64,000 bases of DNA from JAAYCT01 sp964499575 (GCA_964499575.1 CAZCLK010000005.1:1-64000), one strand, 5' to 3'. Counted from the stretch's first letter, positions 8,687-18,040 are shown. The notes: a model not told the origin generated them from the sequence alone. Translations and numbers: made by a program.

Positions 8687-9991
8687 TCACTCACCTGTTT
8701 GTCGATCGCGCTCGGCAATGAATTCGCGGACCTTTTTTTCATATCCGTTCTGACCGGGCTCGTAATAGACTGTACCGGTCATATCGTCCGGCAGATACTG
8801 TTGCTTCACGACGTTTCCCGGAAAATCATGCGGGTACTTATATCCGACGGAATAGCCGAGATCGGCCATTCCCTGTGCTGGCGCATTTCGGATGTGCATC
8901 GGTACGGATCCGGTTCTCTTTTTTTCTACATCGGATAAGGCTTTGTCAATTGCCATATACGAAGAATTTGATTTGGGACTGGTCGCGACCATGATCGCTG
9001 CTTCGGAAAGAAGTATCCTGGCTTCCGGCATACCTACGGCCATGATTCCCTGATAGGCGGCCATGGCGACCAGAAGTGCGTTCGGGTTTGCCATTCCGAC
9101 ATCCTCTGCGGCGCAAATCAATATTCTGCGCGCAAGAAATTCGATATCTTCTCCCCCGTGCAGTGCCCTGGCCAGATAGAAAACGGCGGCGTCCGGATCG
9201 GAACCGCGCATCGACTTGATGAATGCGCTGATGTTATCGTAGTGACTCTCTCCGTTTGCATCAAAAGCGATGCTTCTTTTTTGCATACATTCTTTAGCAA
9301 CGTCCAAATCGACATAAACACAGCCGGTCGCGTCCGGAGGGGTAGTAACCGAAGCGAGTTCCAGTGCCCGAAGCGCGATTCTCGCATCTCCGTTCGATAC
9401 ATTCGCCATATAAGCAAGCGCATCTTCGGAAATCATAATGTCCTGGTTCCCGAGCCCTCTTTCCTTATCCGAAAGCGCGAGCCTAAGAATCCTCAGGATA
9501 TCCCCTTCGTCCAACGGGTTGAGTGACAGGACCGTCGAGCGTGAAATTAACGCTTTGTTCACCTCGAAAAAAGGGTTTTCCGTCGTCGCGCCGATCAGAA
9601 TCAGCGTGCCGTCCTCAACATGCGGTAACAAAGCGTCCTGCTGGAGTTTATTGAATCGATGGATCTCATCGATAAAAAGAACAGTTCTTCCGGAAGGATT
9701 CAGTATCGGGTTTTTTGTGTCGCTGATTATTTTCTTGATATCCGCTACACCCGCGGTGACCGCATTAATTTTTTGAAAGCCGGAAGATGTCGTATGCGCG
9801 ATCAAGCGGGCAAGGGCGGTCTTGCCCGTGCCCGGAGGTCCGAAAAGTATGATCGACGATAACCGGTCCGCCTCAATCATCCGGCGAAGCATTTTACCTT
9901 TTCCGAGGATATGTTCCTGACCGAAATACTCGTCAAGACTCCTCGGAGACATCCGGTACGCCAAGGGCTCCTTGTTCAACGGATCAATCAC
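8687..9991 (-). CDS. rarA: Replication-associated AAA+ ATPase RarA/MgsA
   Basis: A 434-residue clamp-loader-like ATPase that acts at stalled replication forks. Walker A GPPGTGKT is at 51-58, Walker B is in LFIDEIHRFNK, and sensor 1 in GATTENPFFEVN; the C-terminal half contains the conserved tetramerisation region (MRGSDPDAAVFYLARA, DVGMANPNAL, NAPAQGMADLGYSVGYKYPHD in part). It starts at GTG with GGAGGG in front. Only 10 bases separate it from the glyA stop, so it is probably co-transcribed with glyA. Confidence 0.94.
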   Translation of the reverse strand: MIDPLNKEPLAYRMSPRSLDEYFGQEHILGKGKMLRRMIEADRLSSIILFGPPGTGKTALARLIAHTTSSGFQKINAVTAGVADIKKIISDTKNPILNPSGRTVLFIDEIHRFNKLQQDALLPHVEDGTLILIGATTENPFFEVNKALISRSTVLSLNPLDEGDILRILRLALSDKERGLGNQDIMISEDALAYMANVSNGDARIALRALELASVTTPPDATGCVYVDLDVAKECMQKRSIAFDANGESHYDNISAFIKSMRGSDPDAAVFYLARALHGGEDIEFLARRILICAAEDVGMANPNALLVAMAAYQGIMAVGMPEARILLSEAAIMVATSPKSNSSYMAIDKALSDVEKKRTGSVPMHIRNAPAQGMADLGYSVGYKYPHDFPGNVVKQQYLPDDMTGTVYYEPGQNGYEKKVREFIAERDRQTGE

Positions 9992-10001
9992 GGTCCCTCC
10001 G

Positions 10002-11240
10002 TTAATACCCGGGATACAGCGGGTACTTGCCGGTCAGACCGGCAACTCTTCTGACAATCTCCTCACCGGCTTTTTCATGATCGGTAATCGTCATATAAAT
10101 TAATTCCGCTATTTCCGCCATGTCCTTTTCGTTCATTCCCCGCGTGGTGACCGCGGGTGTTCCGAAACGAACGCCGCTTGTGATAAAGGGCTTTTCGGGA
10201 TCGAAAGGTATGGCGTTTTTGTTTGATGTAATATTGAAATCATCCAGACGCAATTGTAGTTCTTTACCGGATACTCCGGTCCCGCGAAGGTCCAGAAGCA
10301 TCAGATGATTATCCGTTCCGCCGGTCACAAGTTTGAGTCCGTGAGACAAAAGTCCCTCCGCCAAAGCTTTTGCGTTCTTTAGGATGTTCATTTGATACAT
10401 ACGGAAATCATCCGTTAACGCTTCTTTGAACGCAACCGCTTTCGCTGCGATAATATGCATCAGCGGACCGCCCTGTTGGCCGGGGAAAACCGCCGAATCG
10501 ATTGACTTTGCGTACTCTTCCTTACACATGATAATTCCTCCGCGCGGTCCGCGAAGAGTTTTGTGCGTCGTCGTTGTGACGAAGTCGGCATAAGGGACCG
10601 GATTGGGGTGAAGTCCGGCTGCTACAAGACCTGCGATATGCGCCATGTCGACGAACAAATACGCATCACATGCATCCGCGATTTCCCGGAACTTTTTGAA
10701 ATCAATAATCCGCGGGTACGCTGAAGCTCCGGCGACGATAACTTTCGGCTTCACTTCCATTGCCTTCCGGTACAGAAGATCGTAATCAATCAAACAAGTA
10801 TCCGGCGATACAGTGTAGAATTCAGAATGATAAGTCTTTCCGGATACGTTCAATTTCATCCCGTGGGTAAGATGCCCGCCATGAGACAGATCCATGCCCA
10901 AGATCGTATCGCCGGGCTGGCAAATGGCAAAATAGACAGCGGTATTCGCCTGTGCGCCGGAATGCGGCTGAACATTGACATGATCGGCACCGAAAATTTT
11001 CTTTGCCCGTTCGATGGCAAGATCCTCAACGACGTCAACGAACTCGCATCCCCCGTAATACCTTTTACCCGAATAACCTTCGGCATATTTGTTCGTCAGA
11101 GGCGAACCCGCCGCTTCAAGGACTGCCTCGCTTACAAAGTTTTCGGAAGCGATCAGCTCGATCTTGGTCCGTTGTCGATTGATCTCCTGTGTTATGGCGT
11201 AATAGACTTCCGGATCGTTCAATCGAATGTTCTCAAACAT
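10002..11240 (-). CDS. glyA: Serine hydroxymethyltransferase
   Basis: Converts serine and tetrahydrofolate to glycine and methylenetetrahydrofolate, the main one-carbon source. The 412-residue protein starts MFENIRLNDPEVY and shows IELIASENFVS, NKYAEGYSGKRYYGG, HSGAQAN and the PLP lysine in TTTTHKTLRGPRGG (Lys227). The ATG at 11240 has GGAGGAAA in front; the frame continues upstream into the intergenic region without conserved sequence. Followed after 10 bases by rarA. The folate enzyme FolD is encoded elsewhere in the window (36375-37259). Confidence 0.96.
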   Translation of the reverse strand: MFENIRLNDPEVYYAITQEINRQRTKIELIASENFVSEAVLEAAGSPLTNKYAEGYSGKRYYGGCEFVDVVEDLAIERAKKIFGADHVNVQPHSGAQANTAVYFAICQPGDTILGMDLSHGGHLTHGMKLNVSGKTYHSEFYTVSPDTCLIDYDLLYRKAMEVKPKVIVAGASAYPRIIDFKKFREIADACDAYLFVDMAHIAGLVAAGLHPNPVPYADFVTTTTHKTLRGPRGGIIMCKEEYAKSIDSAVFPGQQGGPLMHIIAAKAVAFKEALTDDFRMYQMNILKNAKALAEGLLSHGLKLVTGGTDNHLMLLDLRGTGVSGKELQLRLDDFNITSNKNAIPFDPEKPFITSGVRFGTPAVTTRGMNEKDMAEIAELIYMTITDHEKAGEEIVRRVAGLTGKYPLYPGY

Positions 11241-11273
11241 ACTGTTTCCTCCGATGTTTTTGTGTACCCAAAT

Positions 11274-11302
11274 ATAATACTGAATCAACGGGTCGCGGTA
11301 AA
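11274..11302 (-). promoter_or_regulatory. Possible promoter of glyA-rarA
   Basis: TTTACC (11297-11302), 17 bases and TATTAT (11274-11279) on the minus strand, about 35 bases before the glyA start. Confidence 0.5.
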
Positions 11303-11310
11303 GTAATGAT

Positions 11311-12321
11311 TTACAATTTATACACCTGATCACGGTTCGGCGGATCCAACGGGAACTTATTATTATCCTCATTCAAGCCGAAATAGCCGCTCTTTGTGAA
11401 TTCGCCGATTTGAGCGCACGGTATACCGTTTTCGCTCAAAGAACGGATCACGATATCCGGATAAGGGGTCGCGATTAACAGAGATCCGGATGAGATCAAT
11501 CGGAGAGGATCGATGGACAAGGAATTGCAAATTTCCCTTGTCGCAGGATGGATCGGGATCCGTTCGGGGTAAACGGTCAATCCGATACCCGAGTATTCCG
11601 CCATCTCATATGCTGCGCCGAGGATGCCTCCTTCGGTTGCATCGTGCATCAGATTGACGGCAGACCTCTGAGTCTCATTATTCTCCCGTAAGGTCAGTTT
11701 CCCGAGAACAGAGCCTTCACGGACAACGCTGATATTGAGCAGAAATCCGCGCGCATTTTCGATTGTCTCCTCGGAGACCGATCCGGTTATTTGATCGGCA
11801 TGGTTCATGGATATGATCCATGTTCCCTCAATCGCTGCGGTTTTGGTCATTAAAAGTTTATCTCCCGGGAGTGCTTTTCCGGGAATAAACGGATTTTTTC
11901 GATCAATCACGCCAAAAGCAGTTGAGGTCACTACAAACGAATTGACAGCACCGGTAATCTCGGTGTGGCCGCCGACGATATCGACACCCAGTTCTTGAGC
12001 TGCCTCGGATGTTTGTTTCACTATTTTGACGATATCGTCTTGCGTGGCGTTCACGGGCGCCAGAAGGACGACCAATATGCCGATCGGGGTGATGCCGGAA
12101 GCCGCGATATCATTACACGATACATGGATCGCCAGCGTTCCCGATTGCATTCCGCCCGCAGTGATCGGATCGGAGGAAGCGACCAGGATTCGATCCTCCA
12201 AGTCAATCCAGGCACAATCGGCTCCGATATTCGCTCCGATCATCGTTCGGTCGGAAAGTTGCGGTAAATGCGCAAAAACAAGCTCGCGAAGTTCCTCATT
12301 GGTCAGCTTGCCGATTTTCAC
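11311..12321 (-). CDS. AIR-synthase-like (PurM/HypE/ThiL superfamily) protein
   Basis: A 336-residue protein of the ATP-binding AIR synthase superfamily. The N-terminal half has GANIGADCAWIDL, ASSDPITAG and HVSCNDIAASGITPIG, and VGGHTEIT follows; the C-terminal half has HDATEGGILGAAYEMAE. These are the landmarks shared by PurM, HypE, SelD and ThiL. It lacks the HypE C-terminal PRIC cysteine motif and the N-terminal Cys/Sec of SelD, so neither of those activities is supported. Start is a GTG preceded by GGAGGAG. It follows thiI by 15 bases, and a cysteine desulfurase precedes thiI, so a role in sulfur transfer or thiamine/tRNA modification is an attractive guess only. Confidence 0.75.
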   Translation of the reverse strand: MKIGKLTNEELRELVFAHLPQLSDRTMIGANIGADCAWIDLEDRILVASSDPITAGGMQSGTLAIHVSCNDIAASGITPIGILVVLLAPVNATQDDIVKIVKQTSEAAQELGVDIVGGHTEITGAVNSFVVTSTAFGVIDRKNPFIPGKALPGDKLLMTKTAAIEGTWIISMNHADQITGSVSEETIENARGFLLNISVVREGSVLGKLTLRENNETQRSAVNLMHDATEGGILGAAYEMAEYSGIGLTVYPERIPIHPATREICNSLSIDPLRLISSGSLLIATPYPDIVIRSLSENGIPCAQIGEFTKSGYFGLNEDNNKFPLDPPNRDQVYKL

Positions 12322-12336
12322 TATGCTCCTCCGTGG

Positions 12337-13542
12337 TCAGATAACAATATGTTCGACCGATTCAAGTCCTTTTTGAACAAGAAGATCGATATCCAGATTT
12401 TGCTCCGCATGGACGATATGGTCTCTTTTCGGCCGCGTTTGAGGATGCTTGGCGACAAATACCGTACAGCAATCCTCATACGGCAGAATGGATGTCTCGT
12501 ACGTGCCGATTTTGCGTGCGGTCAGCGTCGTGAACTCTTTATCCGAACCGATCAGCGGCCGGAAGATCGGCATTTTCGAGACTTCATCCGTGAGAACGAT
12601 TGCTTCCAAAGTCTGACTGGCGACCTGTCCCAAACTCTCACCGGTTACAAGCGCTTTACAATCGTATTGTACAGCAATCGCCTCGGCGATGCGAATCATG
12701 ATCCTTCGCATGGTGATCGTCAACATATCCTGCGGACTGTTTTTGTACAGTTCAAGCTGGACGTCGGTGAAGTTTACGATATGCAGACGGATACTTCCCG
12801 AAAATGAACTCAGGATCCCGGCAAGTCGAATGACTTTTTCTTTGGCGCGATCGCTCGTATACGGATGTGCGTGAAAATATACCGCATCCAGCTGCATTCC
12901 CCTTGATGCCATCATATACCCCGCCACCGGACTGTCTATCCCGCCTGAAAGAAGAAGCATCGCGTTTCCGGAAGTCCCGACAGGAAGTCCGCGATGACCG
13001 TATATGACGCGACTGTATAAATATATAAATTCCCGGATCTCGATATAAAGGACAAAGTCCGGAGTGTGTACATTCACCGAAAGCTCCGGGAAATGTTCCA
13101 ATATCGATTGACCCACCGTCGAGCAAATTTGCGGAGAATTCAAAGGAAAATTCTTGTCGCCGCGCTTGGATTCCACTTTGAACGTCCGATAGCCGAATTC
13201 CTCGATTAAATCCGAAACGAAATCAACGGACATGGCGATCAGTTCGTCCATACCGCCGGAAAATTTTCTGGCCGGACTTACCGAGACAAGACCGAATACC
13301 CGGGTTAACGCCTCAATCACCGTATTCGCGGTTGTGGCGTCGCGCAGAAGATCCGTAGTCCCGGAGCGCTCCTCGATCCACAATCTGGACTGACTTTGGA
13401 ATACGGTAAAGTTTCCGATTTTGTTTAGGGCAAATCGAATATTCGATATCAACCGATGTTCGAATCGCCCGCGATTTAACCCTTTCAGCGCGATTTCACC
13501 GATCCGCGCCAGGATGACTTGCTTATAATCCAACTGCGACAT
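12337..13542 (-). CDS. thiI: tRNA 4-thiouridine synthase ThiI
   Basis: Adenylates uridine 8 of tRNA and inserts sulfur; in many bacteria it also supplies sulfur for the thiamine thiazole. The 401-residue protein has a ferredoxin-like/THUMP region (about 1-165) and an ATP pyrophosphatase domain with the PP-loop SGGIDSPVA (199-207) and ALVTGESLGQVASQT. The C-terminal rhodanese domain of the E. coli protein is absent, as in Bacillus, where a dedicated cysteine desulfurase (NifZ) donates the sulfur directly. Exactly such a gene lies 7 bases upstream, so the pair is functionally convincing. Confidence 0.95.
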   Translation of the reverse strand: MSQLDYKQVILARIGEIALKGLNRGRFEHRLISNIRFALNKIGNFTVFQSQSRLWIEERSGTTDLLRDATTANTVIEALTRVFGLVSVSPARKFSGGMDELIAMSVDFVSDLIEEFGYRTFKVESKRGDKNFPLNSPQICSTVGQSILEHFPELSVNVHTPDFVLYIEIREFIYLYSRVIYGHRGLPVGTSGNAMLLLSGGIDSPVAGYMMASRGMQLDAVYFHAHPYTSDRAKEKVIRLAGILSSFSGSIRLHIVNFTDVQLELYKNSPQDMLTITMRRIMIRIAEAIAVQYDCKALVTGESLGQVASQTLEAIVLTDEVSKMPIFRPLIGSDKEFTTLTARKIGTYETSILPYEDCCTVFVAKHPQTRPKRDHIVHAEQNLDIDLLVQKGLESVEHIVI

Positions 13543-13549
13543 TATCTTC

Positions 13550-14689
13550 TCATTTCAATGCGTATTGATCCGTTATCCGATCCAGGGCAGCGCATAATTG
13601 CTCAATCTCACCAAACGTAGTGAACCTCGAAAAACTGAAACGCACGGCATTGCCGGATTTCTTATCTTCGATGCCCATCGCCGACAGGACATGGCTCCTT
13701 TTCTTCTTTTTCGATGTGCATGCGGAAACGGTCGAGATGTATATCTCATGAGCTTCCAGCGCGTGCAATAATGTTTCGGATTCGAAGGAACCAAGCGCCG
13801 CATTGACGATGTACGGACTGGCGCTATCCGGTGACAGTATGACTCCGCCCAGAGAGGTTATTTTATCACACAGAAGACGTTTATACGCAGCGATTCTCGG
13901 CATGGCTTCGTTCATTTCTTCATATGCCTTCCGAAGGGACAATGAAAAGGCCCGAAGAAGCCATGGACTTTCGGTTCCGGAACGCAGTCCCCGTTGCTGT
14001 CCGCCGCCGGAAATAAGAGGAAGAATCCGGATCCCCTTCCGAACATAAAGCAAACCGATCCCTTTCACGCAATGGATCTTGTGTCCCGAAAATGATGCAA
14101 GATCTATACCCCATCCTCGAAAATCGATCGGCGCTTTTCCCAGCGTTTGTACTAAGTCCAGATGAATCGCCGTTTGGGGATTTGTGTGTTTACGAACGCC
14201 GGAAATACGATCTGCAAGCAGAATCGCTCCCGTTTCGTTATTGGTGTGCGTCATCGTGATGAGCGTTGTGTCTTCACGGATCGACTTTTCGAGCACCTCG
14301 ATATCCGGTTCTCCCAAACGATTTACCGGGATATATGTGATCTCAAAGCCGAGTTTTTCGAGTCTTTCGAGTGTCGCGAGCGTCGCCATATGCTCCGTTT
14401 TTGTCGAGATAATATGCTTTCCGTTTCGGGGATTTGCCGCCGTATAGCCAAGTATCGCCGTATTGATCGATTCGGTTCCGCCCGATGTGACAATCAGTTC
14501 ATCCGGTAATACGCGAAGAATACCGGAGACTTCGTTCATCGCTTCGGTAAAACTTAGTTCGGCACACTGCCCGAGTCTGTGCAGAGAACCCGGATTGCCG
14601 AATAACACAGGGTCGGAAAGGTCTTTTGAAATCAAGTCTGCGACCTCGGGTAACGGGCGGGTCGTCGCCGCATTGTCCAGATAGATCAG
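13550..14689 (-). CDS. Cysteine desulfurase dedicated to ThiI (NifZ-like), apparent CTG start
   Basis: A PLP cysteine desulfurase of 379 residues. The conserved N-terminal segment IYLDNAATTRPLPEV is only encoded if translation begins upstream of the first TTG/ATG; the only near-cognate codon there is CTG at 14689, placed 8 bases after the AGGAGG sequence and directly after the purB stop TAG in the same frame. PLP lysine is in SFSGHKIHCVKG, and the catalytic cysteine in STVSACTSKK. Its place next to thiI (7-base gap) matches the Bacillus nifZ-thiI pair. It differs from iscS, which is paired with iscU. A TTG at 14635 would give 361 residues but lose the conserved strand. Confidence 0.88.
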   Translation of the reverse strand: MIYLDNAATTRPLPEVADLISKDLSDPVLFGNPGSLHRLGQCAELSFTEAMNEVSGILRVLPDELIVTSGGTESINTAILGYTAANPRNGKHIISTKTEHMATLATLERLEKLGFEITYIPVNRLGEPDIEVLEKSIREDTTLITMTHTNNETGAILLADRISGVRKHTNPQTAIHLDLVQTLGKAPIDFRGWGIDLASFSGHKIHCVKGIGLLYVRKGIRILPLISGGGQQRGLRSGTESPWLLRAFSLSLRKAYEEMNEAMPRIAAYKRLLCDKITSLGGVILSPDSASPYIVNAALGSFESETLLHALEAHEIYISTVSACTSKKKKRSHVLSAMGIEDKKSGNAVRFSFSRFTTFGEIEQLCAALDRITDQYALK

Positions 14690-14701
14690 AAAGCCTTCCT
14701 C

Positions 14702-16135
14702 CTATACCTTAAGATGTGACTGTTCCCCCGAAAGGTCTTGCTGAGATTTCTCGATCACCGGATCGACATAATCCTTCAGGAAAAGTTCAACTTGCTCCGG
14801 GCAGCGTCCGATATACAGCGCGGGATCCAAAAGGCGGTCCAGTTCACCCCGATCCAACTCGAAATTTTCGTCCCCGGCAATACGGTTCAAAAGGTCGTTG
14901 GGTCTTCCGAACGATTTGACTTCGGAGGCCGCCGCCATCGAATGGACTCGGATCCGCTCGTGAAGAGTCTGACGATCTCCTCCGCGCTTCACAGACTCCA
15001 TCAGGATATTCTCGGTCGCCATGAACGGCAGTTCCTCCATAATCCGGCGATGAATGACTTGTCGATTGACAACAAGATCCGACGCGACATTCTCGTATAG
15101 GATCAGTATCGCGTCAATCGCAAGAAACGACTCGGATATGCAAAGACGTTTGTTCGCCGAATCATCCAGAGTACGCTCAAACCATTGTGCGGACGCCGTC
15201 AACGGAGGGTTCATCGATTGAGTGATCACATAGCGCGCAAGGGACGCCATTCGCTCGCTTCGCATCGGGTTTCTCTTATATGCCATGGCGGAGGACCCGA
15301 TCTGGTCCTTCTCGAAAGGCTCTTCCACTTCCTTCAGATGTTGCAGAAGGCGAATATCGTTACTGAACTTGGAAACGCTTTGAGCAACGGAAGAAAGTAC
15401 AGAGATGACTCTGGAGTCGATCTTTCTGGAATACGTCTGACCGCTGACCGGGTATGTATCACTGACGCCGATTTTCGAGGCGATACGACGGTCCAGTTCT
15501 TCGACTTTATCATGATCTTGGTCGAACAGGCTGAGGAAGCTTGCCTGCGTTCCGGTTGTCCCCTTGCATCCGAGAAGTCTCAAGCCCGAATATACATGGT
15601 CAAGGTCTTCAATATCAAACAGGAGATCCTGGATCCATAATGTTGCACGTTTCCCGACGGTCACAAGCTGAGCCGGCTGGAAATGAGTAAATCCCAGCGT
15701 CGGCAACGATTTGTAATCGTCTGCAAAATTCCTTAAGGAAGCGATAATACGAATCAGACGCGAACGAACAAGGCCGAGCGCCTCGCGCATAATCAAAATG
15801 TCCGTGTTATCTCCGACATAACAGGATGTGGCGCCCAGATGAATGATCGGCCTGGCCTTCGGACACTGAACGCCATACGCATGAACATGTGCCATAACGT
15901 CGTGCCGGACCCTCTGCTCCGCCGCACGCGCCTCATCATAATTGATATCGTCCGAAAAGCGCTTCATTTCTTCGATCTGCTCTTCGGTGATCGGAAGACC
16001 GAGCTCCATCTCGGATTCGGCAAGCGCAATCCAAAGGCGCCGCCATGTCCGAAACTTGTAATCCGGCGAAAACAAGCGTAACATTTGCTCGCCTGCATAT
16101 CGCGAACCCAGAACATTCTCGTATGTATCATTCAT
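14702..16135 (-). CDS. purB: Adenylosuccinate lyase
   Basis: Cleaves adenylosuccinate and SAICAR in purine synthesis. The 477-residue protein is of the longer type found in Clostridia and eukaryotes. Family signatures are present: RHDVMAHVHAYG near residue 80, LGATSCYVGDN, TLGFTHFQPAQLVTVGKRA, and the flexible signature loop IGSSAMAYKRNPMRSER. The ATG at 16135 has GGAG 9 bases in front; an earlier in-frame ATG at 16168 has no ribosome site. The stop TAG overlaps the ribosome site of the following desulfurase, suggesting coupled translation. Confidence 0.94.
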   Translation of the reverse strand: MNDTYENVLGSRYAGEQMLRLFSPDYKFRTWRRLWIALAESEMELGLPITEEQIEEMKRFSDDINYDEARAAEQRVRHDVMAHVHAYGVQCPKARPIIHLGATSCYVGDNTDILIMREALGLVRSRLIRIIASLRNFADDYKSLPTLGFTHFQPAQLVTVGKRATLWIQDLLFDIEDLDHVYSGLRLLGCKGTTGTQASFLSLFDQDHDKVEELDRRIASKIGVSDTYPVSGQTYSRKIDSRVISVLSSVAQSVSKFSNDIRLLQHLKEVEEPFEKDQIGSSAMAYKRNPMRSERMASLARYVITQSMNPPLTASAQWFERTLDDSANKRLCISESFLAIDAILILYENVASDLVVNRQVIHRRIMEELPFMATENILMESVKRGGDRQTLHERIRVHSMAAASEVKSFGRPNDLLNRIAGDENFELDRGELDRLLDPALYIGRCPEQVELFLKDYVDPVIEKSQQDLSGEQSHLKV

Positions 16136-16191
16136 AATCGTGCTCCGGACTATGGAATTTCCGATCATTCGGGCGTATCAACCCGCCGGAA

Positions 16192-17475
16192 TTATCGGTC
16201 AAGTAGTTGTTCGGTCGCTACCAGTTTAGCACAAATTCCGAGCACGCGAGTGGCTTTTTCGATGTCCGGTAACGACGGCAAAGTCGGGGCAATTCGTATG
16301 TTCGAGTCGTCCGGGTCCTTCCCGTATGGGTACGTCGCTCCGGCGGGTGTTAACAGGACACCTGCCTTTTTAGCGGCAGAAACGACCTTGGCTGCGGTCC
16401 CTTTCATCAGATAGAGACTGATAAAATAGCCGCCGTCCGGCTTGTTCCAGGAAGCAATGCCCAGACCGCCCAGTTCCTCGCGCAGAATCGAATCCACCGC
16501 TTCAAATTTTGGACGGATAATGTCGGCATGTTTACGCATGATTTCATTCAGCGCTTGTCCATCCGGAATATACCGGGTGTGCCGAAGCTGGTTCAGTTTA
16601 TCCGGACCGATGGTTCGCAATGAAAGTTGTTTAATAACGCGGGCTACATTATCGGCGTTTGATGCGATACAAGCAATACCGGATCCCGCAAGCGTGATTT
16701 TAGATGTAGACGCGAATACATAGAAGCGGTTCGGGTTACCGGACTGCTGCGCAAGCGCAAGGATATCCGGAATCCTTCGGGCGCGCTCGGGATAGAGGTC
16801 GTGGATCGCATATGCGTTATCCCAGTAAACCCGGAAATCCTTTGCGGCTGTCTTCATCGATGCAATCTTCATGCATACTTCATCGGAATATACGATTCCG
16901 TCCGGGTTGCTGTACTGAGGAACGCACCACATTCCTTTGATTGAAGGATCGGAGGAAACGAGGGATTCGACCTGATCCATGTCCGGTCCTTCCGGGGTCA
17001 TCTTGACCATAATGAGTTGGAACCCCAAGGCTTCGGTGATGGCAAAATGGCGGTCGTAACCCGGGACCGGACAAAGCCACTTTCGAACGGTCTCATTCGC
17101 CCACGGACGATCGGATCCGATCTCTCCGAAAACCATCGAGCGCATCAAGGTATCGTACATCAAAGAAAGACTTGAATTGTTACCGATCACGATCAGCGCC
17201 GGATCAATCCCGGTAATCATCGAAAAGAGTCGTTTGCACTCATCCAGCCCGGTCGGAGCGCCGTAATTCCTGCAATCCGTCTTGTTGTCCGAAAAGCAGT
17301 CGGTGCCGTCAACCATGCCGTGAAGAGTCCCGGCGATATCCAATTGTTTTGCGCAGGGCTTCCCCCGCGTCATGTCCAGCGCAAGATTCTCGGCGCAAAA
17401 CGCTTCATAGCGCGCATACAGTTCCGATCTCAGTTTTTCGAGAGATTGGCGGTCTTCCTGATCCAATGGTTTCAT
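16192..17475 (-). CDS. PLP aminotransferase, subgroup Ic aspartate aminotransferase-like
   Basis: A 427-residue fold-type I aminotransferase. The N-terminal LALDMTRGKPCAKQLD and the long spacing to the PLP lysine (in FASTSKITLAGSGIA) match the bacterial aspartate aminotransferase subgroup Ic exemplified by the Corynebacterium enzyme (family recall). Other landmarks are NYGAPTGLDECKRLF, CPVPGYDRHF, PQYSNPDG and DNAYAIHDL. It would make aspartate, the substrate used just downstream for adenylosuccinate synthesis and by asd. The ATG at 17475 follows AAGGAGG; the frame upstream is non-conserved. It heads the purB-desulfurase-thiI-AIR-synthase-like run. Confidence 0.85.
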   Translation of the reverse strand: MKPLDQEDRQSLEKLRSELYARYEAFCAENLALDMTRGKPCAKQLDIAGTLHGMVDGTDCFSDNKTDCRNYGAPTGLDECKRLFSMITGIDPALIVIGNNSSLSLMYDTLMRSMVFGEIGSDRPWANETVRKWLCPVPGYDRHFAITEALGFQLIMVKMTPEGPDMDQVESLVSSDPSIKGMWCVPQYSNPDGIVYSDEVCMKIASMKTAAKDFRVYWDNAYAIHDLYPERARRIPDILALAQQSGNPNRFYVFASTSKITLAGSGIACIASNADNVARVIKQLSLRTIGPDKLNQLRHTRYIPDGQALNEIMRKHADIIRPKFEAVDSILREELGGLGIASWNKPDGGYFISLYLMKGTAAKVVSAAKKAGVLLTPAGATYPYGKDPDDSNIRIAPTLPSLPDIEKATRVLGICAKLVATEQLLDR

Positions 17476-17554
17476 ATGGAGGCCTCCTTCAGAAAAGCAA
17501 CCGCATCTCAACTTTCTTGCATGAAATGCGTCAGCATCGTATAACAGTTGGTAC

Positions 17555-17584
17555 ATTATAGATGATTATGAAGGTGAAAGGCAA
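17555..17584 (-). promoter_or_regulatory. Sigma-A promoter of the aminotransferase-purB-thiI run
   Basis: TTGCCT (17579-17584), 18 bases and a perfect TATAAT (17555-17560) on the minus strand, about 80 bases before the aminotransferase start. Confidence 0.65.
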
Positions 17585-17595
17585 GTACCTTGCAA

Positions 17596-17973
17596 TCAGA
17601 AAGGAACGAATTTTACTGTAAACCTGTTGTCTACTGAAGAATACTCTATACAGCCGGCCCAGAAAGAAGTCTCGTATGAGTTAAGACCGTATAATCCGAT
17701 TAAATGTTTTGCGGCGTTAAAAATCCGTTTTCTCTTCTGCGGTCCGATTGATTCTGCGGGTCCGCCAAAGTTGCCGCCCTGCTTTCTCAGCCGAACTTCG
17801 ACGAAAAACAACCGATCCTCCTTAAGAAAGACCAAATCAAGTTCTCCGAGCCCGTGTGCCGGATAATTGCGCGTGACCTCGCGGAAACCTTTGTGCGTAA
17901 GGAGCATACTTACCGCTTCCTCGGCTTTCCTGCCGAGTTCGCTCGATCCTGTTTGTGTAAAGTCGGTTATCAT
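17596..17973 (-). CDS. yraN: YraN family (UPF0102) nuclease-fold protein
   Basis: A 125-residue protein with the endonuclease-like fold of UPF0102. Visible landmarks are GRKAEEAVSMLL near the N-terminus, GELDLVFLKEDRLFFVEVR in the centre (acidic plus basic residues of a PD-(D/E)xK-like site) and QKRKRIFNAAKHLIG. Its place directly after rnhB and rbgA is the usual bacterial order. The start has no clear ribosome site, so an alternative initiation point is possible. Confidence 0.85.
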   Translation of the reverse strand: MITDFTQTGSSELGRKAEEAVSMLLTHKGFREVTRNYPAHGLGELDLVFLKEDRLFFVEVRLRKQGGNFGGPAESIGPQKRKRIFNAAKHLIGLYGLNSYETSFWAGCIEYSSVDNRFTVKFVPF

Positions 17974-18040
17974 GAATCAAGAATAAATATATAGAAGCGG
18001 AATGGACTACAATCATTTCGACATTCCAATCCAGATCCGA

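Noticed and set aside
11311..12321. HypE or SelD identity for the AIR-synthase-like protein
   Set aside because: The C-terminal cysteine motif of HypE and the N-terminal Cys/Sec of SelD are absent, and no hydrogenase or selenium genes are nearby.
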